Assembly (NCBI RefSeq): GCF_023923225.1
Contig: NZ_CP099489.1
Span: forward strand, 3,720,001 to 3,784,000
Source: Ornithinimicrobium faecis
Lineage (GTDB): Bacteria > Actinomycetota > Actinomycetes > Actinomycetales > Dermatophilaceae
Reading direction: 5' to 3'
Length of the DNA stretch: 64,000 bases
The position numbers were made by a program, and so were the translations under genes. Under the pieces are notes generated by a model. That model made no database searches. It was not told the DNA's origin and worked only from the letters and a program-made list of their open reading frames with translations. Shown here piece after piece: positions 45,032-54,459 of this stretch. The stretch's first letter is position 1. Each line of letters starts with the position of its first letter.

Positions 45032-46351
45032 ATGCCGTCCTCTCCCCTCCTGCGCGCGCCTCACCCGAGTCCGGCGCGCCCCCGGCCACGCATCCACCGA
45101 GCGTGGTGGGTCGCCCTGGCTGGCTTCATCGCCATGGTCGGAGCAGCCGGGTTCCGTTCGGTGCCGGGCGTGCTGATCGGCCCACTGCACGATGAGTTCG
45201 GGTGGTCGCACGGCACGATCGGTGTGGCTGTCTCGATCAACCTGGTCCTGTATGGCCTGTTCTCACCCTTCGCGGCGGCCCTGATGGATCGCTTCGGGAT
45301 CAGGCCGGTCCTCACGGTGGCCCTCCTCCTGCTAGCAACCGGCGGAGGGCTCACGGTCTTCATGACCGAGGTCTGGCACCTGTGGCTCCTGTGGGGCCTG
45401 CTGGTCGGGGTCGGTGCTGGCTCGATCTCCATGGCCTTCATCGCGACCCTGGTCAACCGCTGGTTCGTCGCGCGCAGAGGTCTGGTCAGCGGCGTGCTCA
45501 CCGCGGCCGGCGCCGCCGGTCAACTCATCTTCCTGCCAGCCGTCGCCTGGCTGGCCACGAACTATGGCTGGCGCCTGCCGGCGCTGTTCGTGGCCGGCAC
45601 GGCACTGTTGGTCCTGCCGCTGGTGATCTATGCGGTGCGGGACCACCCGCACGAGATCGGGCTTGAGGCGTTCGGCGCCACTGAGGACGAGCCCACCCAG
45701 GCCCGCGCGCCTCGCACCGGAAACGCCGCCACGATGGCCCTGTCGAGCCTGTTCGAGGCGGCGCGCACGCGCACCTTCTGGCTGCTGGCTGGAGGCTTTG
45801 CCGTGTGCGGCGCGTCGACCAATGGCCTGGTGGGGACCCACTTTGTCCCGGCCGCCCACGACCACGGCATGCCGTTGACCGCTGCGGCGAGCCTCCTCGC
45901 GATCGTCGGCGTCGTCGACATCATCGGCACGATCGGCAGCGGGTTCCTCACCGACCGGATTGACCCGCGGATCCTGCTGGCGGTCTACTACACCCTGCGC
46001 GGCCTCTCCCTGATGGCGCTGCCCGCGCTGTTCGGCCCGGACGTGCAGCCCAGCATGTGGGCGTTCATCATCTTCTACGGTCTGGACTGGGTCGCGACCG
46101 TCCCCCCGACGGTGGCCCTGTGCCAGCATCACTTCGGCGAGAAGGCACCGATGGTCTTCGGCTGGGTCTTCGCCTCGCACCAGATCGGGGCCGCTGTCGC
46201 AGCAACGGGCGCGGGGCTGATCCGTGACATCCACGGGTCCTATGACTTCGCCTGGTTGGGGGCTGGTGCCCTGTGTCTGGTTGCCACCGCGTTCTCGCTG
46301 CTGATCCCGCGGGCGAGGCAGCTCACCCCACAGGCTGTGGCTGCTGGCTGA
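45032..46351 (+). CDS. Major facilitator superfamily transporter
   Basis: 439 residues from the ATG at 45032, with twelve membrane helices. The loop 2-3 motif AALMDRFGIRPVLT is the MFS motif A position. The second half repeats it as GFLTDRIDPRILL. It looks like the NarK/oxalate-formate-type MFS group (GPLHDEFGWSHGTIGVAVSI; WRLPALFVAGTALLVL). It is divergent from a GlxA-type regulator that probably controls it. Substrate unknown; monocarboxylate-like compounds or drugs are possible. There is no good ribosome-binding site before the ATG. Confidence 0.88.
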   Translation: MPSSPLLRAPHPSPARPRPRIHRAWWVALAGFIAMVGAAGFRSVPGVLIGPLHDEFGWSHGTIGVAVSINLVLYGLFSPFAAALMDRFGIRPVLTVALLLLATGGGLTVFMTEVWHLWLLWGLLVGVGAGSISMAFIATLVNRWFVARRGLVSGVLTAAGAAGQLIFLPAVAWLATNYGWRLPALFVAGTALLVLPLVIYAVRDHPHEIGLEAFGATEDEPTQARAPRTGNAATMALSSLFEAARTRTFWLLAGGFAVCGASTNGLVGTHFVPAAHDHGMPLTAAASLLAIVGVVDIIGTIGSGFLTDRIDPRILLAVYYTLRGLSLMALPALFGPDVQPSMWAFIIFYGLDWVATVPPTVALCQHHFGEKAPMVFGWVFASHQIGAAVAATGAGLIRDIHGSYDFAWLGAGALCLVATAFSLLIPRARQLTPQAVAAG

Positions 46352-46357
46352 TCGCGG

Positions 46358-46786
46358 TCAGCCCCGACCGTCGCCCAGGATCGTCTGGCCGTCCTCGGTC
46401 ACGCTCCAGAAGGGGTTGTGGGCAACCTCCCACGGATGCCCCTCCGGGTCGATGAAGACGCCGGAATAGCCACCCCAGAAGGTGCCGCCGCCCGACCGCC
46501 CGATGGTCGCACCGGCAGCCTGCGCCTCCTCGATCACCTCGTCGACCTCCTCGCGGCTGTTCACGTTGTAGGCGAGTGTGACCCCGCCCCACCCTCCGGA
46601 GTCCTCGGTGCACGAGTCGACCTCGAGGGCAGCGCGGTCCCACAGCGCGACGACGATGCCCCCGGTCTGGAAGAACACCACGCCCTCGGGTGAGGCCGCA
46701 GGCTCCCAGCCCAGTGCGGCATAGAAGGCGGTCGCCCGGTCCAGGTCACGCACGCCCAGGGTCACCAGGCTCAGTCTCTGATCCAT
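46358..46786 (-). CDS. VOC-family (glyoxalase/bleomycin resistance fold) protein
   Basis: 142 residues from the ATG at 46786; a GTG three codons earlier is possible. Two beta-alpha-beta-beta-beta units: RLSLVTLGVRDLDRATAFYA then ALGW, and VTLAYNVNSREEVDEVIEEA with the metal-site Glu-like ending YSGVFIDPEGHPWEVAHNPF. Such proteins bind a metal or a small ligand. The substrate cannot be inferred. It stops 6 bases after the convergent MFS stop codon. Confidence 0.85.
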   Translation of the reverse strand: MDQRLSLVTLGVRDLDRATAFYAALGWEPAASPEGVVFFQTGGIVVALWDRAALEVDSCTEDSGGWGGVTLAYNVNSREEVDEVIEEAQAAGATIGRSGGGTFWGGYSGVFIDPEGHPWEVAHNPFWSVTEDGQTILGDGRG

Positions 46787-46817
46787 GGTCGTCACTCTGC
46801 CAGACGGCTATGGCTCG

Positions 46818-46931
46818 CACCACGCGCTCGGTCGGCCTCTGCGACACCACACCACGCGCTCGGTCGGCCTCTGCGACACCACACCACGCGCTCGGTCGGC
46901 CTCTACGACACCACACCACGCGCTCGGTCGC
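46818..46931. repeat. Tandem repeat of period 32 bp, four copies (locus A)
   Basis: Units start at 46818, 46850, 46882 and 46914, each CACCACGCGCTCGGTCGGCC then TCTGCGACACCA, with one base change in the third and the fourth truncated. It fills the gap between the VOC gene and nnr. There are no spacers, so it is not a CRISPR array. The core CCACGCGCTCGGTC recurs in locus B (51706-51826), with the same 32-base period. Confidence 0.9.
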
Positions 46932-46945
46932 AGAGGGTCAGCGGC

Positions 46946-48430
46946 TCAGGTGGCGGAGGCACCGAGCAGGTCGGCCACGGTCCACGGGATCGCCCGGGCC
47001 ACGCCCAGCGCGCGCACCGGACCGCCGGGGTTAGCGTGGTGCGCGGCCAGGCCGTGCACCAGGGCGGCGAGCGAGCCGGCGTCGAGCAGGTCGAGACCGG
47101 CGGCCACGAGGGTGCCGACCAGCCCCGCGAGCACGTCGCCCGCGCCGGCGGTGGCCAACCAGGCCGGAGCGTCCGACTGGACGCGGACCGGACGGTCGGC
47201 GTCTGGGGACACCACGAGGGTGGTGGCGCCCTTGAGCAGGACGGTGGCACCGGTCAGCTCGACGAGACGGCGCGCGTGCAGCAGCGGCGCAGCGCTGATC
47301 TGGTTGCGGTGGAAGACACGCCCCACCTCCATCCGACTGAGCATCCGGGCGAGCTCTCCGGCGTGAGGGGTCAACAGCGTCGGCGCCTCGCGCGGTCCCT
47401 CAATCAGGTCGAGAGCTCCGGCGTCAACCACAACCGGCAGGTCGGAGGCCAAAGCATTGCGGCAGGCCTCCACCTGACGTCGCACGTCTGAGGTGCCCTC
47501 GTCGGTGGGGATGCCGGGTCCGATCACCCAGGCCTGCACCTGCCCGTGACCGGGGACCGCCTCGGGCACGGCATTGAGCACCTGCTGTGACGCGGCATCG
47601 GGGCCGACATAGCGGACCATGCCGACCCCGGCCTCGGCTGCCGCGCTCACGGCGAGAACCGCGGCTCCGGGATAGCGCGCGCCCCCAGCGATCACGCCAA
47701 GGACCCCGCGGGAGTATTTGTCGTCGGTGGCGCCCGGCACCGGCCAGAGGGCGGGCACGTCTGCGCCGGTGAGCTGCTCGACCGCAGCGGCCGCTGGCTC
47801 CTCCACCCCGATGTCGACCACCGTCAACCGGCCGACGGCCGGACGCGTGGCGGGCAGCACGTGGACCGGCTTGGCCAGGCCGAAGGTCACGGTCTCATCC
47901 GCGTGCACGGCGACGTCGAGTGGTGCCACCCCCTCGGGGTCGGCGCCACTGGGCAGGTCCACAGCGATCACGAGGGCAGACTCGGGGATGGCCTCAGCCA
48001 GGCCGGCCATCGCGCCGGTCAGTCCCGGACGTCCCCCGATGCCGAGCAGGCCGTCCACGACGACATCGGCCTCGTCCAGGGCCTGCCGCACCGGCTGGGT
48101 CAGCGCCTTGCGGGTGCGGGCCACCCGCAGCCGCGGCACGCCAGCGCTGGTCGCGGCGGCCAGGCCCTCCTGGTGCACCTGGTCTCCCACCTGCACCACG
48201 ACCACGGGGAGGTGCTCGGACAGGTGCGCTGCGGCATACAGGGCATCTGCGCCGTTGTCCCCCGGGCCGACCAGGACCACGACCGAGGTGGCCTGCCGTT
48301 CCCTCGCCCGGGCGAGGACCACGACGGCGAGGGCGTTCGCGGCCCGCTGCATCAGATCGCCAGACGTCAGAGCCTCACCGGTGGCGGCCTCAGCGGCACG
48401 GACTGCAGGGATGTCGAAGGCGCGGATCAC
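46946..48430 (-). CDS. nnr: Bifunctional NAD(P)H-hydrate epimerase/dehydratase
   Basis: Repairs damaged (hydrated) NADH and NADPH. 494 residues. The N-terminal NnrE/YjeF epimerase domain (about 1-210) has VVVLVGPGDNGADALYAAAH and VIAVDLPSGADPEGVA. The C-terminal NnrD ADP/ATP-dependent dehydratase domain (about 225-490) has KYSRGVLGVIAGGARYPGAA, PTLLTPHAGELARML, TGATVLLKGATTLV, and the nucleotide site PAWLATAGAGDVLAGLVGTL. One base separates it from acpS, the standard actinobacterial partner (glmS-acpS-nnr). A 32-bp repeat array follows the stop. Confidence 0.95.
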   Translation of the reverse strand: MIRAFDIPAVRAAEAATGEALTSGDLMQRAANALAVVVLARARERQATSVVVLVGPGDNGADALYAAAHLSEHLPVVVVQVGDQVHQEGLAAATSAGVPRLRVARTRKALTQPVRQALDEADVVVDGLLGIGGRPGLTGAMAGLAEAIPESALVIAVDLPSGADPEGVAPLDVAVHADETVTFGLAKPVHVLPATRPAVGRLTVVDIGVEEPAAAAVEQLTGADVPALWPVPGATDDKYSRGVLGVIAGGARYPGAAVLAVSAAAEAGVGMVRYVGPDAASQQVLNAVPEAVPGHGQVQAWVIGPGIPTDEGTSDVRRQVEACRNALASDLPVVVDAGALDLIEGPREAPTLLTPHAGELARMLSRMEVGRVFHRNQISAAPLLHARRLVELTGATVLLKGATTLVVSPDADRPVRVQSDAPAWLATAGAGDVLAGLVGTLVAAGLDLLDAGSLAALVHGLAAHHANPGGPVRALGVARAIPWTVADLLGASAT

Positions 48431-48431
48431 G

Positions 48432-48782
48432 TCAGCCCTCGGCGATGACGACCGCGGAGGCGACTCCCGCGTCGTGGGACAGCGAGACGTGGAAGGAGGT
48501 GACGCCCAACTCCTGGGCGCGTGCCTGCACCGTGCCGATGACGACCAGCTCCGGGCGACCCCAGTCCGCGCGGCGGACCGTGGCGTCGGTCCAACTCAGC
48601 CCGACGGGCGCCCCGAGGGACTTGGCCAGGGCCTCCTTGGCGGCGAACCGGGCTGCGAGAGAGGGCAGCCGCAGCGACTTCTCCTCGTCGGTGAACAACC
48701 GGTCGAGCAGCCGCGGGGTGCGCTCCAGGGAGTCACCGAAGCGGGCGATGTCGACCACGTCGATGCCCACCCCGATGATCAT
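48432..48782 (-). CDS. acpS: Holo-[acyl-carrier-protein] synthase
   Basis: 116 residues. Transfers 4'-phosphopantetheine from CoA to the acyl carrier protein. The magnesium-binding residues are D8 in [15 protein letters not shown] and E50 in [36 protein letters not shown] closes the fold. It lies 10 bases after glmS and one base before nnr, so it is in one operon with both. Confidence 0.95.
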   Translation of the reverse strand: MIIGVGIDVVDIARFGDSLERTPRLLDRLFTDEEKSLRLPSLAARFAAKEALAKSLGAPVGLSWTDATVRRADWGRPELVVIGTVQARAQELGVTSFHVSLSHDAGVASAVVIAEG

Positions 48783-48792
48783 CTGAGCCAGC

Positions 48793-50649
48793 TCACTCGA
48801 CGGTGACCGACTTGGCCAGGTTGCGGGGCTGGTCGACGTCCAGGCCCTTGGCCGTGGACAGCTCGAGGGCGAAGACCTGCAGCGGCACGACGGTCAGCAA
48901 CGGCGCCAGCAGGGCCTGGGTGCGCGGGACGCGGATGACCTCGTCGGCGAACGGCACCACGTCCTCGTCGCCCTCCTCGGCGATGACCAGGGTGCGGGCG
49001 CCACGGGCGCGGATCTCCTGGATGTTGGAGACCACCTTGCCGTGCAGACCGTGCTCGGAGTCCGGCGACGGGACCACCACAAAGACCGGCTGGCCCGGCT
49101 CGATCAGCGCGATCGGGCCGTGCTTGAGCTCGCCGGCGGCGAAGCCCTCGGCGTGGATATAGGCCAACTCCTTGAGCTTGAGGGCACCCTCCATCGCGAC
49201 AGGGAAACCGACGTGACGGCCCAGGAAGAGCACCGCGCGGGTGTCAGCCATGAAGCGGGCGATCTCCTTGACCCGGTCCATGCCCTCGAGCAGGGACTCG
49301 ATCTTCGCCGGGATCGCCTGCAACTCGGCCATCACCTCGGCGACGCCCTCCCGCTTGTCGCGGCGCACCTGCACGAGATAGAGGCCGAGGATGTAGCTCG
49401 CGGTGATCTGGGCCAGGAAGGCCTTGGTCGAGGCGACCGCGATCTCCGGGCCGGCGTGGGTGTAGAGCACGCCGTCAGACTCGCGCGGGATCGTGGAGCC
49501 GTGCGTGTTGCAGATGGAGATGGTGCGGGCGCCGAGCTCCTTGGCGTGCCGGACGGCCATCAGGGTGTCCATCGTCTCGCCCGACTGGCTGATCGAGACC
49601 ACCAGGGTCTTCTCGTCGATGACGGGGTCGCGATACCTGAACTCATGGGCGAGTTCCACTTCCACCGGGATCCGCGCCCACCGCTCGATCGCATACTTGG
49701 CGACCATGCCGGCATACGCCGCGGTGCCGCAGGCAACGATGACCATCTTGTCGATGGCGCGCAGGTCCTCCTCGGACATGCCCATCTCGTCCAGGACCAG
49801 GCTGCCGGTCTCGTCGGTGCGCCCCAGGAGGGTGTCGGCGACGGCGTGCGGCTGGTCGTGGATCTCCTTCTCCATGAAGGTGTCGAAGCCACCCTTCTCG
49901 GCAGCGGCGGCGTCCCAGGTCACCTCATAGGCCTTGCCGTCGCTGGGGGTGCCGTCGAAGTTGATGACGGTGTAGCTGTCGGGGGTGATCGTGACGATCT
50001 GGTCCTGCCCGAGCTCGAGAGCGTGGCGGGTGTAGCCGATGAAGGCCGCGACGTCGGAGCCGAGGAAGTTCTCGCCCTCGCCCAGCCCGACCACCAGCGG
50101 GGAGTTGCGCCGCGCGCCGACGACCCGGTCCGGCTGGTCCGCGTGCACGGCCAGCAGGGTGAAGGCGCCGTGCAGGGTGTTGACGACCTCGCGCATGGCG
50201 TCGGTCAGGTCCCCGGCCTGGTCGTAGGCGCGGGAGACCAGGTGCGCGACGACCTCCGTGTCGGTCTCGGAGGAGAACTCGACACCCTCGGCGAGGAGCT
50301 GCTTGCGCAGGCTGTGGAAGTTCTCGATGATGCCGTTGTGGACCAGGGCCAGCTTGCGGTCCGTGCCACCGCGGTGCGGGTGGGCGTTCTCGTTGGTCGG
50401 CCCGCCGTGGGTCGCCCACCGGGTGTGCCCGATCGCGGTCGTGGTGTTCGGCAGCGGCTGCTCCGCCAGAGCGCTGGTCAGGTTGGTCAGCTTGCCGGCG
50501 CGTTTGGCCCCCACAATCTCACCGTCACCCACCAGCGCGACCCCAGCGGAGTCATAGCCGCGATACTCCAGACGGGTCAGTCCGTCCATGACGACCTCGA
50601 GGGCCTTGCCACTGCTGTCCGGGCCGACATAGCCCACGATTCCACACAT
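48793..50649 (-). CDS. glmS: Glutamine-fructose-6-phosphate aminotransferase (isomerizing)
   Basis: Makes glucosamine-6-phosphate for cell-wall UDP-GlcNAc. 618 residues starting [10 protein letters not shown]2 becomes the N-terminal nucleophile of the glutaminase domain, so the ATG at 50649 is certain. Glutaminase motifs: [19 protein letters not shown]. Two SIS domains follow: [36 protein letters not shown], and [20 protein letters not shown]. The C-terminus is typical (LAKSVTVE). There is no ribosome-binding site. TAGGCT lies 7 bases before the ATG, which suggests a leaderless transcript. No glmS ribozyme is seen upstream. Confidence 0.97.
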   Translation of the reverse strand: MCGIVGYVGPDSSGKALEVVMDGLTRLEYRGYDSAGVALVGDGEIVGAKRAGKLTNLTSALAEQPLPNTTTAIGHTRWATHGGPTNENAHPHRGGTDRKLALVHNGIIENFHSLRKQLLAEGVEFSSETDTEVVAHLVSRAYDQAGDLTDAMREVVNTLHGAFTLLAVHADQPDRVVGARRNSPLVVGLGEGENFLGSDVAAFIGYTRHALELGQDQIVTITPDSYTVINFDGTPSDGKAYEVTWDAAAAEKGGFDTFMEKEIHDQPHAVADTLLGRTDETGSLVLDEMGMSEEDLRAIDKMVIVACGTAAYAGMVAKYAIERWARIPVEVELAHEFRYRDPVIDEKTLVVSISQSGETMDTLMAVRHAKELGARTISICNTHGSTIPRESDGVLYTHAGPEIAVASTKAFLAQITASYILGLYLVQVRRDKREGVAEVMAELQAIPAKIESLLEGMDRVKEIARFMADTRAVLFLGRHVGFPVAMEGALKLKELAYIHAEGFAAGELKHGPIALIEPGQPVFVVVPSPDSEHGLHGKVVSNIQEIRARGARTLVIAEEGDEDVVPFADEVIRVPRTQALLAPLLTVVPLQVFALELSTAKGLDVDQPRNLAKSVTVE

Positions 50650-50724
50650 GGGGAGCAGCCTAATCTGTGCGGGCCGGGTGAACCGCATGAACGGGCGGTG
50701 ACGGCGCCGTGCAGAATGTCACGC

Positions 50725-51678
50725 ATGGCTTCCAACGGCGCCGCCTTGCACTCCCCCTACGTCGAGCTCGACCGGGCGGGATGGGCGGCGCTGCGTGATC
50801 AACACCCGATGCTGCTGTCCCACGAGGACATCACCCGGTTGCGCGGTCTCGGCGAGCGCCTCGACATGGAGGAGATCGAGCAGGTCTATCTGCCGCTGTC
50901 CCGGTTGCTGTCCTTTTATGAGCGTGAGACCGAGCAGTTGCACCAGGTCACCAGCGACTTCCTCGGCGAGCGTCGCGAGCGCACACCGTTCGTGATCGGG
51001 GTCGCCGGGTCGGTCGCGGTCGGCAAGTCGACGACGGCCCGCATCCTGCAGGCCCTGATCCAGCGCTGGGAGTCCGAGCCGACCGTCGAGCTGGTCACCA
51101 CCGACGGCTTCCTCTATCCCAACAAGGTGCTCAACGAGCGCAACCTGATGGCCCGCAAGGGTTATCCGGAGAGCTATGACCGCCGAGCCCTGCTCCGGTT
51201 CGTCATGGAGGTCAAGTCCGGCAAGCCGGAGGTGCGGGCGCCGGTCTACTCCCACCTGACCTATGACATCGTCCCCGGCCAGGAGGTGGTGGTGCGCCGC
51301 CCCGACGTGCTCATCGTCGAGGGGCTCAACGTGCTGCAGCCGCCCCGCCAGCACAGTGACGGCCGCACGGGGCTGTCGGTGTCGGACTTCTTCGACTTCT
51401 CCGTCTATGTCGACGCCAAGCAGGACCTGATCAAGAAGTGGTATGTCGATCGCTTCCAGGAGCTGCGGCACACCGCCTTCAGCCAGCCCGAGTCCTTCTT
51501 CCGCCGCTATGCCAGCCTCGATGACGACGCGGCAGAGGACATGGCAGAGAGCATCTGGGACGCCATCAACGCGCCAAACCTCGTCGAGAACATCCTGCCG
51601 ACCCGCGGCCGCGCCACCCTCGTGCTGAGCAAGGGCGAGGACCACGCGGTCAACCGGGTGCGGCTGCGCCGCCTCTGA
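50725..51678 (+). CDS. coaA: Pantothenate kinase, type I
   Basis: Phosphorylates pantothenate, the first and controlling step of CoA synthesis. 317 residues. The P-loop is GSVAVGKST (95-103). Further CoaA motifs are [72 protein letters not shown], and [19 protein letters not shown]. Divergent from glmS with 75 bases between. Its product feeds AcpS, encoded nearby. Downstream lies the 32-bp repeat array of locus B. Confidence 0.97.
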   Translation: MASNGAALHSPYVELDRAGWAALRDQHPMLLSHEDITRLRGLGERLDMEEIEQVYLPLSRLLSFYERETEQLHQVTSDFLGERRERTPFVIGVAGSVAVGKSTTARILQALIQRWESEPTVELVTTDGFLYPNKVLNERNLMARKGYPESYDRRALLRFVMEVKSGKPEVRAPVYSHLTYDIVPGQEVVVRRPDVLIVEGLNVLQPPRQHSDGRTGLSVSDFFDFSVYVDAKQDLIKKWYVDRFQELRHTAFSQPESFFRRYASLDDDAAEDMAESIWDAINAPNLVENILPTRGRATLVLSKGEDHAVNRVRLRRL

Positions 51679-51705
51679 CCCCATCTCGTATGCCGTGGCG
51701 CCCGA

Positions 51706-51826
51706 CGGCGCGCCCGGTCACCTCTGAGAGTCGCCGGCCACGCGCCCGGTCACCTCTGAGAGTCGCCAGCCACGCGCTCGGTCACCTCTGAGAGTCGCCG
51801 CCCACGCGCCCGGTCGGGGTTGTGGG
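51706..51826. repeat. Tandem repeat of period 32 bp, four copies (locus B)
   Basis: Units start at 51706, 51738, 51770 and 51802: CCACGCGCYCGGTCACCTCT then GAGAGTCGCCRG. It shares the first 14 bases and the period with the array at 46818-46931 but differs in the second half. It occupies the place of a terminator between convergent coaA and fumC. CTCTGAGAG within each unit is a short palindrome. Confidence 0.9.
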
Positions 51827-51832
51827 ACCCGG

Positions 51833-53266
51833 TCAGGGTTGGGGTGGGCGGGTCATCGCGAGCACGTCGAGGGCTGCGTCGAGCTGCTCCTCGGTCAGCT
51901 CCCCCTTCTCCACGTGCCCGCGCTCGAGGACGACCTCGCGGATCGTCTGGCGGTTGGCCAGGGACTGCTTGGCCACGGCCGCTGCGGCCTCATAGCCGAT
52001 GTACTTGTTGAGCGGGGTCACGATGGCGCTCGAACTCTCAGCGAGCTCCCGGTTGTGCTCGACGTTGGCCACGATGCCACTGACGCACCGGTCGGCCAGC
52101 AGCCGGGAGGAGTTGGCCAGCAGCGTGATCGACTCCACCAGCGCCTGCCCCATCACCGGCAGCATCACGTTGAGCTCGAAGGTGCCGCTGGCTCCCCCCA
52201 CCGTCATCGTGGTGTCGTTGCCGATCACGCGCGCGCAGACCATGAGCGTGGCCTCGGGCAGGACCGGGTTGACCTTGCCCGGCATGATCGAGGAGCCGGG
52301 CTGCAGGTCCGGGAGCTGGACCTCCTGCAGGCCGGCGCGCGGGCCGGAGCCCATCCAGCGCAGGTCGTTGCAGATCTTGGTGAGCGAGACCGCCACGACG
52401 CGCAGTGACCCGCTCAGCGCCACTAGGGCGTCCTGCGTCGACTGCGCCTCGAAGTGGTCGCTCGCCTCGGTGAACTCCACGCCGGTTCGGGCAGCGACCT
52501 CGGCGATCACCTGCGGAGCGAACTGCGGGTGGGCGTTGATGCCGGTGCCTGCGGCCGTGCCGCCCAGTGGCAACTCAGCAGCGGGTCCGGCCGTCTCGGT
52601 GACGCGCTGGCGACCGAGCGCGATCTGCCGGGCATAGCCGCCGAACTCCTGACCGAGCGTGACCGGCACCGCGTCCATCAGGTGGGTGCGCCCGGCCTTC
52701 ACCACGTCGGCAAACTCGTCGCTCTTGGCGGCGAGCGCCTGCTCGAGGTGCTCCAGGGCGGGCAACAGCTCGTCGTGCACCAGCCGCACCCCGGCGACCC
52801 GGATGGCAGAGGGGAAGGTGTCGTTGCTGGACTGCCCCGCGTTGACGTGGTCGTTCGGGTGCACGACCGGCTCACCACCCAGTGCCTGGTTGGCCAGGGT
52901 GGCGACCACCTCGTTGACGTTCATGTTCGTGGAGGTGCCCGAGCCGGTCTGATAGACGTCGATCGGGAAGTGCCCGTCGTGCTCGCCCGCGGCCACCGCG
53001 TCGGCGGCAGCACTGATCGCCTCGGCCCGCACGCCGTCCAGCACCCCCAGCTCGGCGTTGACGCCCGCGGCCGCGGACTTGATCAGCGCCAGGGCGTGCA
53101 CGATGGCCGCGGGCACGGGCTGCCCGGAGATCGGGAAGTTCTCCACCGCCCGAGCCGTCTGTGCGGCATACAGCGCATCTGCCGGGACCTGCACCTCCCC
53201 CATCGAGTCGTGCTCGGTGCGCATCGGGGTGTCCTGGCCGGGGGTGGGACTGGTGTTGGTGCTCAT
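51833..53266 (-). CDS. fumC: Class II fumarate hydratase
   Basis: TCA-cycle interconversion of fumarate and malate. 477 residues from the ATG at 53266 ([20 protein letters not shown]). Signatures: [56 protein letters not shown], the substrate site [18 protein letters not shown], and the fumarase/aspartase signature [15 protein letters not shown]. The first 15 residues are a non-conserved Ser/Thr/Pro stretch, so a later start is possible. Single gene; the lytic transglycosylase upstream is separated by a strong hairpin. Confidence 0.96.
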   Translation of the reverse strand: MSTNTSPTPGQDTPMRTEHDSMGEVQVPADALYAAQTARAVENFPISGQPVPAAIVHALALIKSAAAGVNAELGVLDGVRAEAISAAADAVAAGEHDGHFPIDVYQTGSGTSTNMNVNEVVATLANQALGGEPVVHPNDHVNAGQSSNDTFPSAIRVAGVRLVHDELLPALEHLEQALAAKSDEFADVVKAGRTHLMDAVPVTLGQEFGGYARQIALGRQRVTETAGPAAELPLGGTAAGTGINAHPQFAPQVIAEVAARTGVEFTEASDHFEAQSTQDALVALSGSLRVVAVSLTKICNDLRWMGSGPRAGLQEVQLPDLQPGSSIMPGKVNPVLPEATLMVCARVIGNDTTMTVGGASGTFELNVMLPVMGQALVESITLLANSSRLLADRCVSGIVANVEHNRELAESSSAIVTPLNKYIGYEAAAAVAKQSLANRQTIREVVLERGHVEKGELTEEQLDAALDVLAMTRPPQP

Positions 53267-53330
53267 GGCTCCAGTGTGCTCCACCGGCCCGCAAGCACGC
53301 AGCCCGAGCGCCAACGGCGCAGGGCAACGA

Positions 53331-53367
53331 CAGACCCCGGCCACCCTGCGTGGGTGACCGGGGTCTG
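53331..53367 (-). terminator. Hairpin after the transglycosylase gene
   Basis: CAGACCCCGG (53331-53340) pairs with CCGGGGTCTG (53358-53367), and inside it CACCC pairs with GGGTG, giving about 15 pairs and two one-base bulges. It lies 23 bases past the stop codon. Confidence 0.8.
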
Positions 53368-53390
53368 CTGTATGTCGTGTGGTCGGCGGC

Positions 53391-54242
53391 TCAGTACCAG
53401 CCGACGGACTGGGAGTGGGCCCAGGCGCCACAGGGGCTGCCGTAGCGGCCCTGGATGTAGCCGAGTCCCCAGCGGATCTGGGTGGCCGGGTTGGTCCGGT
53501 AGTCGGCGCCGGCACTGGCCATCTTGCTCGCCGGCAGGGACTGCGGGATGCCATAGGCACCGGAGGACGGGTTCTGGGCGTAGGTGTTCCAGCCGCTCTC
53601 GCGGTTCCACAGCGAGTTGAGGCAGCCGAACTGGTCCTGGCCCCAGCCATAGTTGCCGAGCATGCCGGCGGCGATGTCGCGCGGGGACCCGGAGGACACC
53701 GGCGGAGCGGGCTCGGGCTCAGGCTCGGGGGCAGCCTCCTCGGCGGGGGCCTGCTCACGCTCCTCCGAGCGCGAGGCCGCAGCAGCCTCCTCCTCCGCGC
53801 GGCGATCAGCGGCAGCCTGCTCTGCAGCAGCCTGCTCAGCGGCGGCCTGCTCGGCCGCAGCGCGCTCGGCAGCGATCTCACCGGAGCGCTCGATCGCCGC
53901 GTCGCCGCCCTTGCGGGCACTCCAGGCGGAGAAGTTCATGTTGCTGGCAGCCATCTGCTCCTCGACGGCGGCGACGGCCTCGGTCAGCGAGGACTCCCGG
54001 CTGTCGGCGATGTTCTGCACGGCGGTGTCACCGACGAAGGGGCTGACCTTGCTGATGCTGTTGGCGATGCCGCTGGTGTCCATCGACGGAGTCGTGGGCA
54101 TGCCGGCGTAGGTCGCCATGGCGACAGCACCGGCCGCGATGACGGCAGTCACGGCAGTGGCACCGCGGTGCAGGCGCTTGCGGTGACGGCCATTGGTCTC
54201 GTCGCTGTCGGGGAGCACAGTGATCTCAGGGGCGTTGGACAC
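53391..54242 (-). CDS. Secreted lytic transglycosylase-like cell-wall protein
   Basis: 283 residues from the GTG at 54242, with GGAGG 8 bases upstream. A GTG at 54257 would put that site inside the gene. Order: a basic N-terminus and one hydrophobic segment ([18 protein letters not shown]), probably an anchor or signal; a helical Ala/Glu-rich region with repeated [15 protein letters not shown] (about 130-165); a Pro/Glu linker ([14 protein letters not shown]); then a C-terminal SLT-like domain with catalytic Glu in [20 protein letters not shown], then [18 protein letters not shown] and [11 protein letters not shown]. It probably cleaves or binds peptidoglycan outside the cell. TTGACT at 54350-54355 may be a -35 box, but no good -10 fits. 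Confidence 0.85.
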   Translation of the reverse strand: MSNAPEITVLPDSDETNGRHRKRLHRGATAVTAVIAAGAVAMATYAGMPTTPSMDTSGIANSISKVSPFVGDTAVQNIADSRESSLTEAVAAVEEQMAASNMNFSAWSARKGGDAAIERSGEIAAERAAAEQAAAEQAAAEQAAADRRAEEEAAAASRSEEREQAPAEEAAPEPEPEPAPPVSSGSPRDIAAGMLGNYGWGQDQFGCLNSLWNRESGWNTYAQNPSSGAYGIPQSLPASKMASAGADYRTNPATQIRWGLGYIQGRYGSPCGAWAHSQSVGWY

Positions 54243-54396
54243 AGGGGTAACCTCCACGCCCGGGCACCGTCAGCTGCGGGGAACAGCAGGGGGACACGGT
54301 CACGAGCGTTATGAATTCGTGATGTTGAAGCATCCACCGTGACAGGAAAAGTCAACAGTGCGCAAACTCATGACCCGTTCCGTGGCCAACGTCACA

Positions 54397-54433
54397 CAGT
54401 CCCAGGAGCCGCCTTCTGTGACTCCTGGGACTG
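54397..54433 (-). terminator. 12-bp perfect hairpin after phoH
   Basis: CAGTCCCAGGAG (54397-54408) is the exact inverse complement of CTCCTGGGACTG (54422-54433), with a 13-base loop. It lies 26 bases past the phoH stop. It may also insulate the transglycosylase promoter. Confidence 0.8.
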
Positions 54434-54459
54434 GTGGTGATAGTGGGACTTTGTGCAGG

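Noticed and set aside
46818..46931. CRISPR-like appearance of the 32-bp repeats
   Set aside because: Units are directly contiguous with no spacers and no cas genes are in the window. The same holds for 51706-51826 and the 41-bp array.
50650..50724. Possible glmS ribozyme or riboswitch
   Set aside because: Only 75 bases separate glmS from the divergent coaA, and the start appears leaderless, so there is no room for it.
54243..54400. Possible c-di-AMP (ydaO) riboswitch before the lytic transglycosylase gene
   Set aside because: Actinobacterial cell-wall hydrolase genes often have one, but the conserved G-rich segments are absent and the 5' region looks too short.
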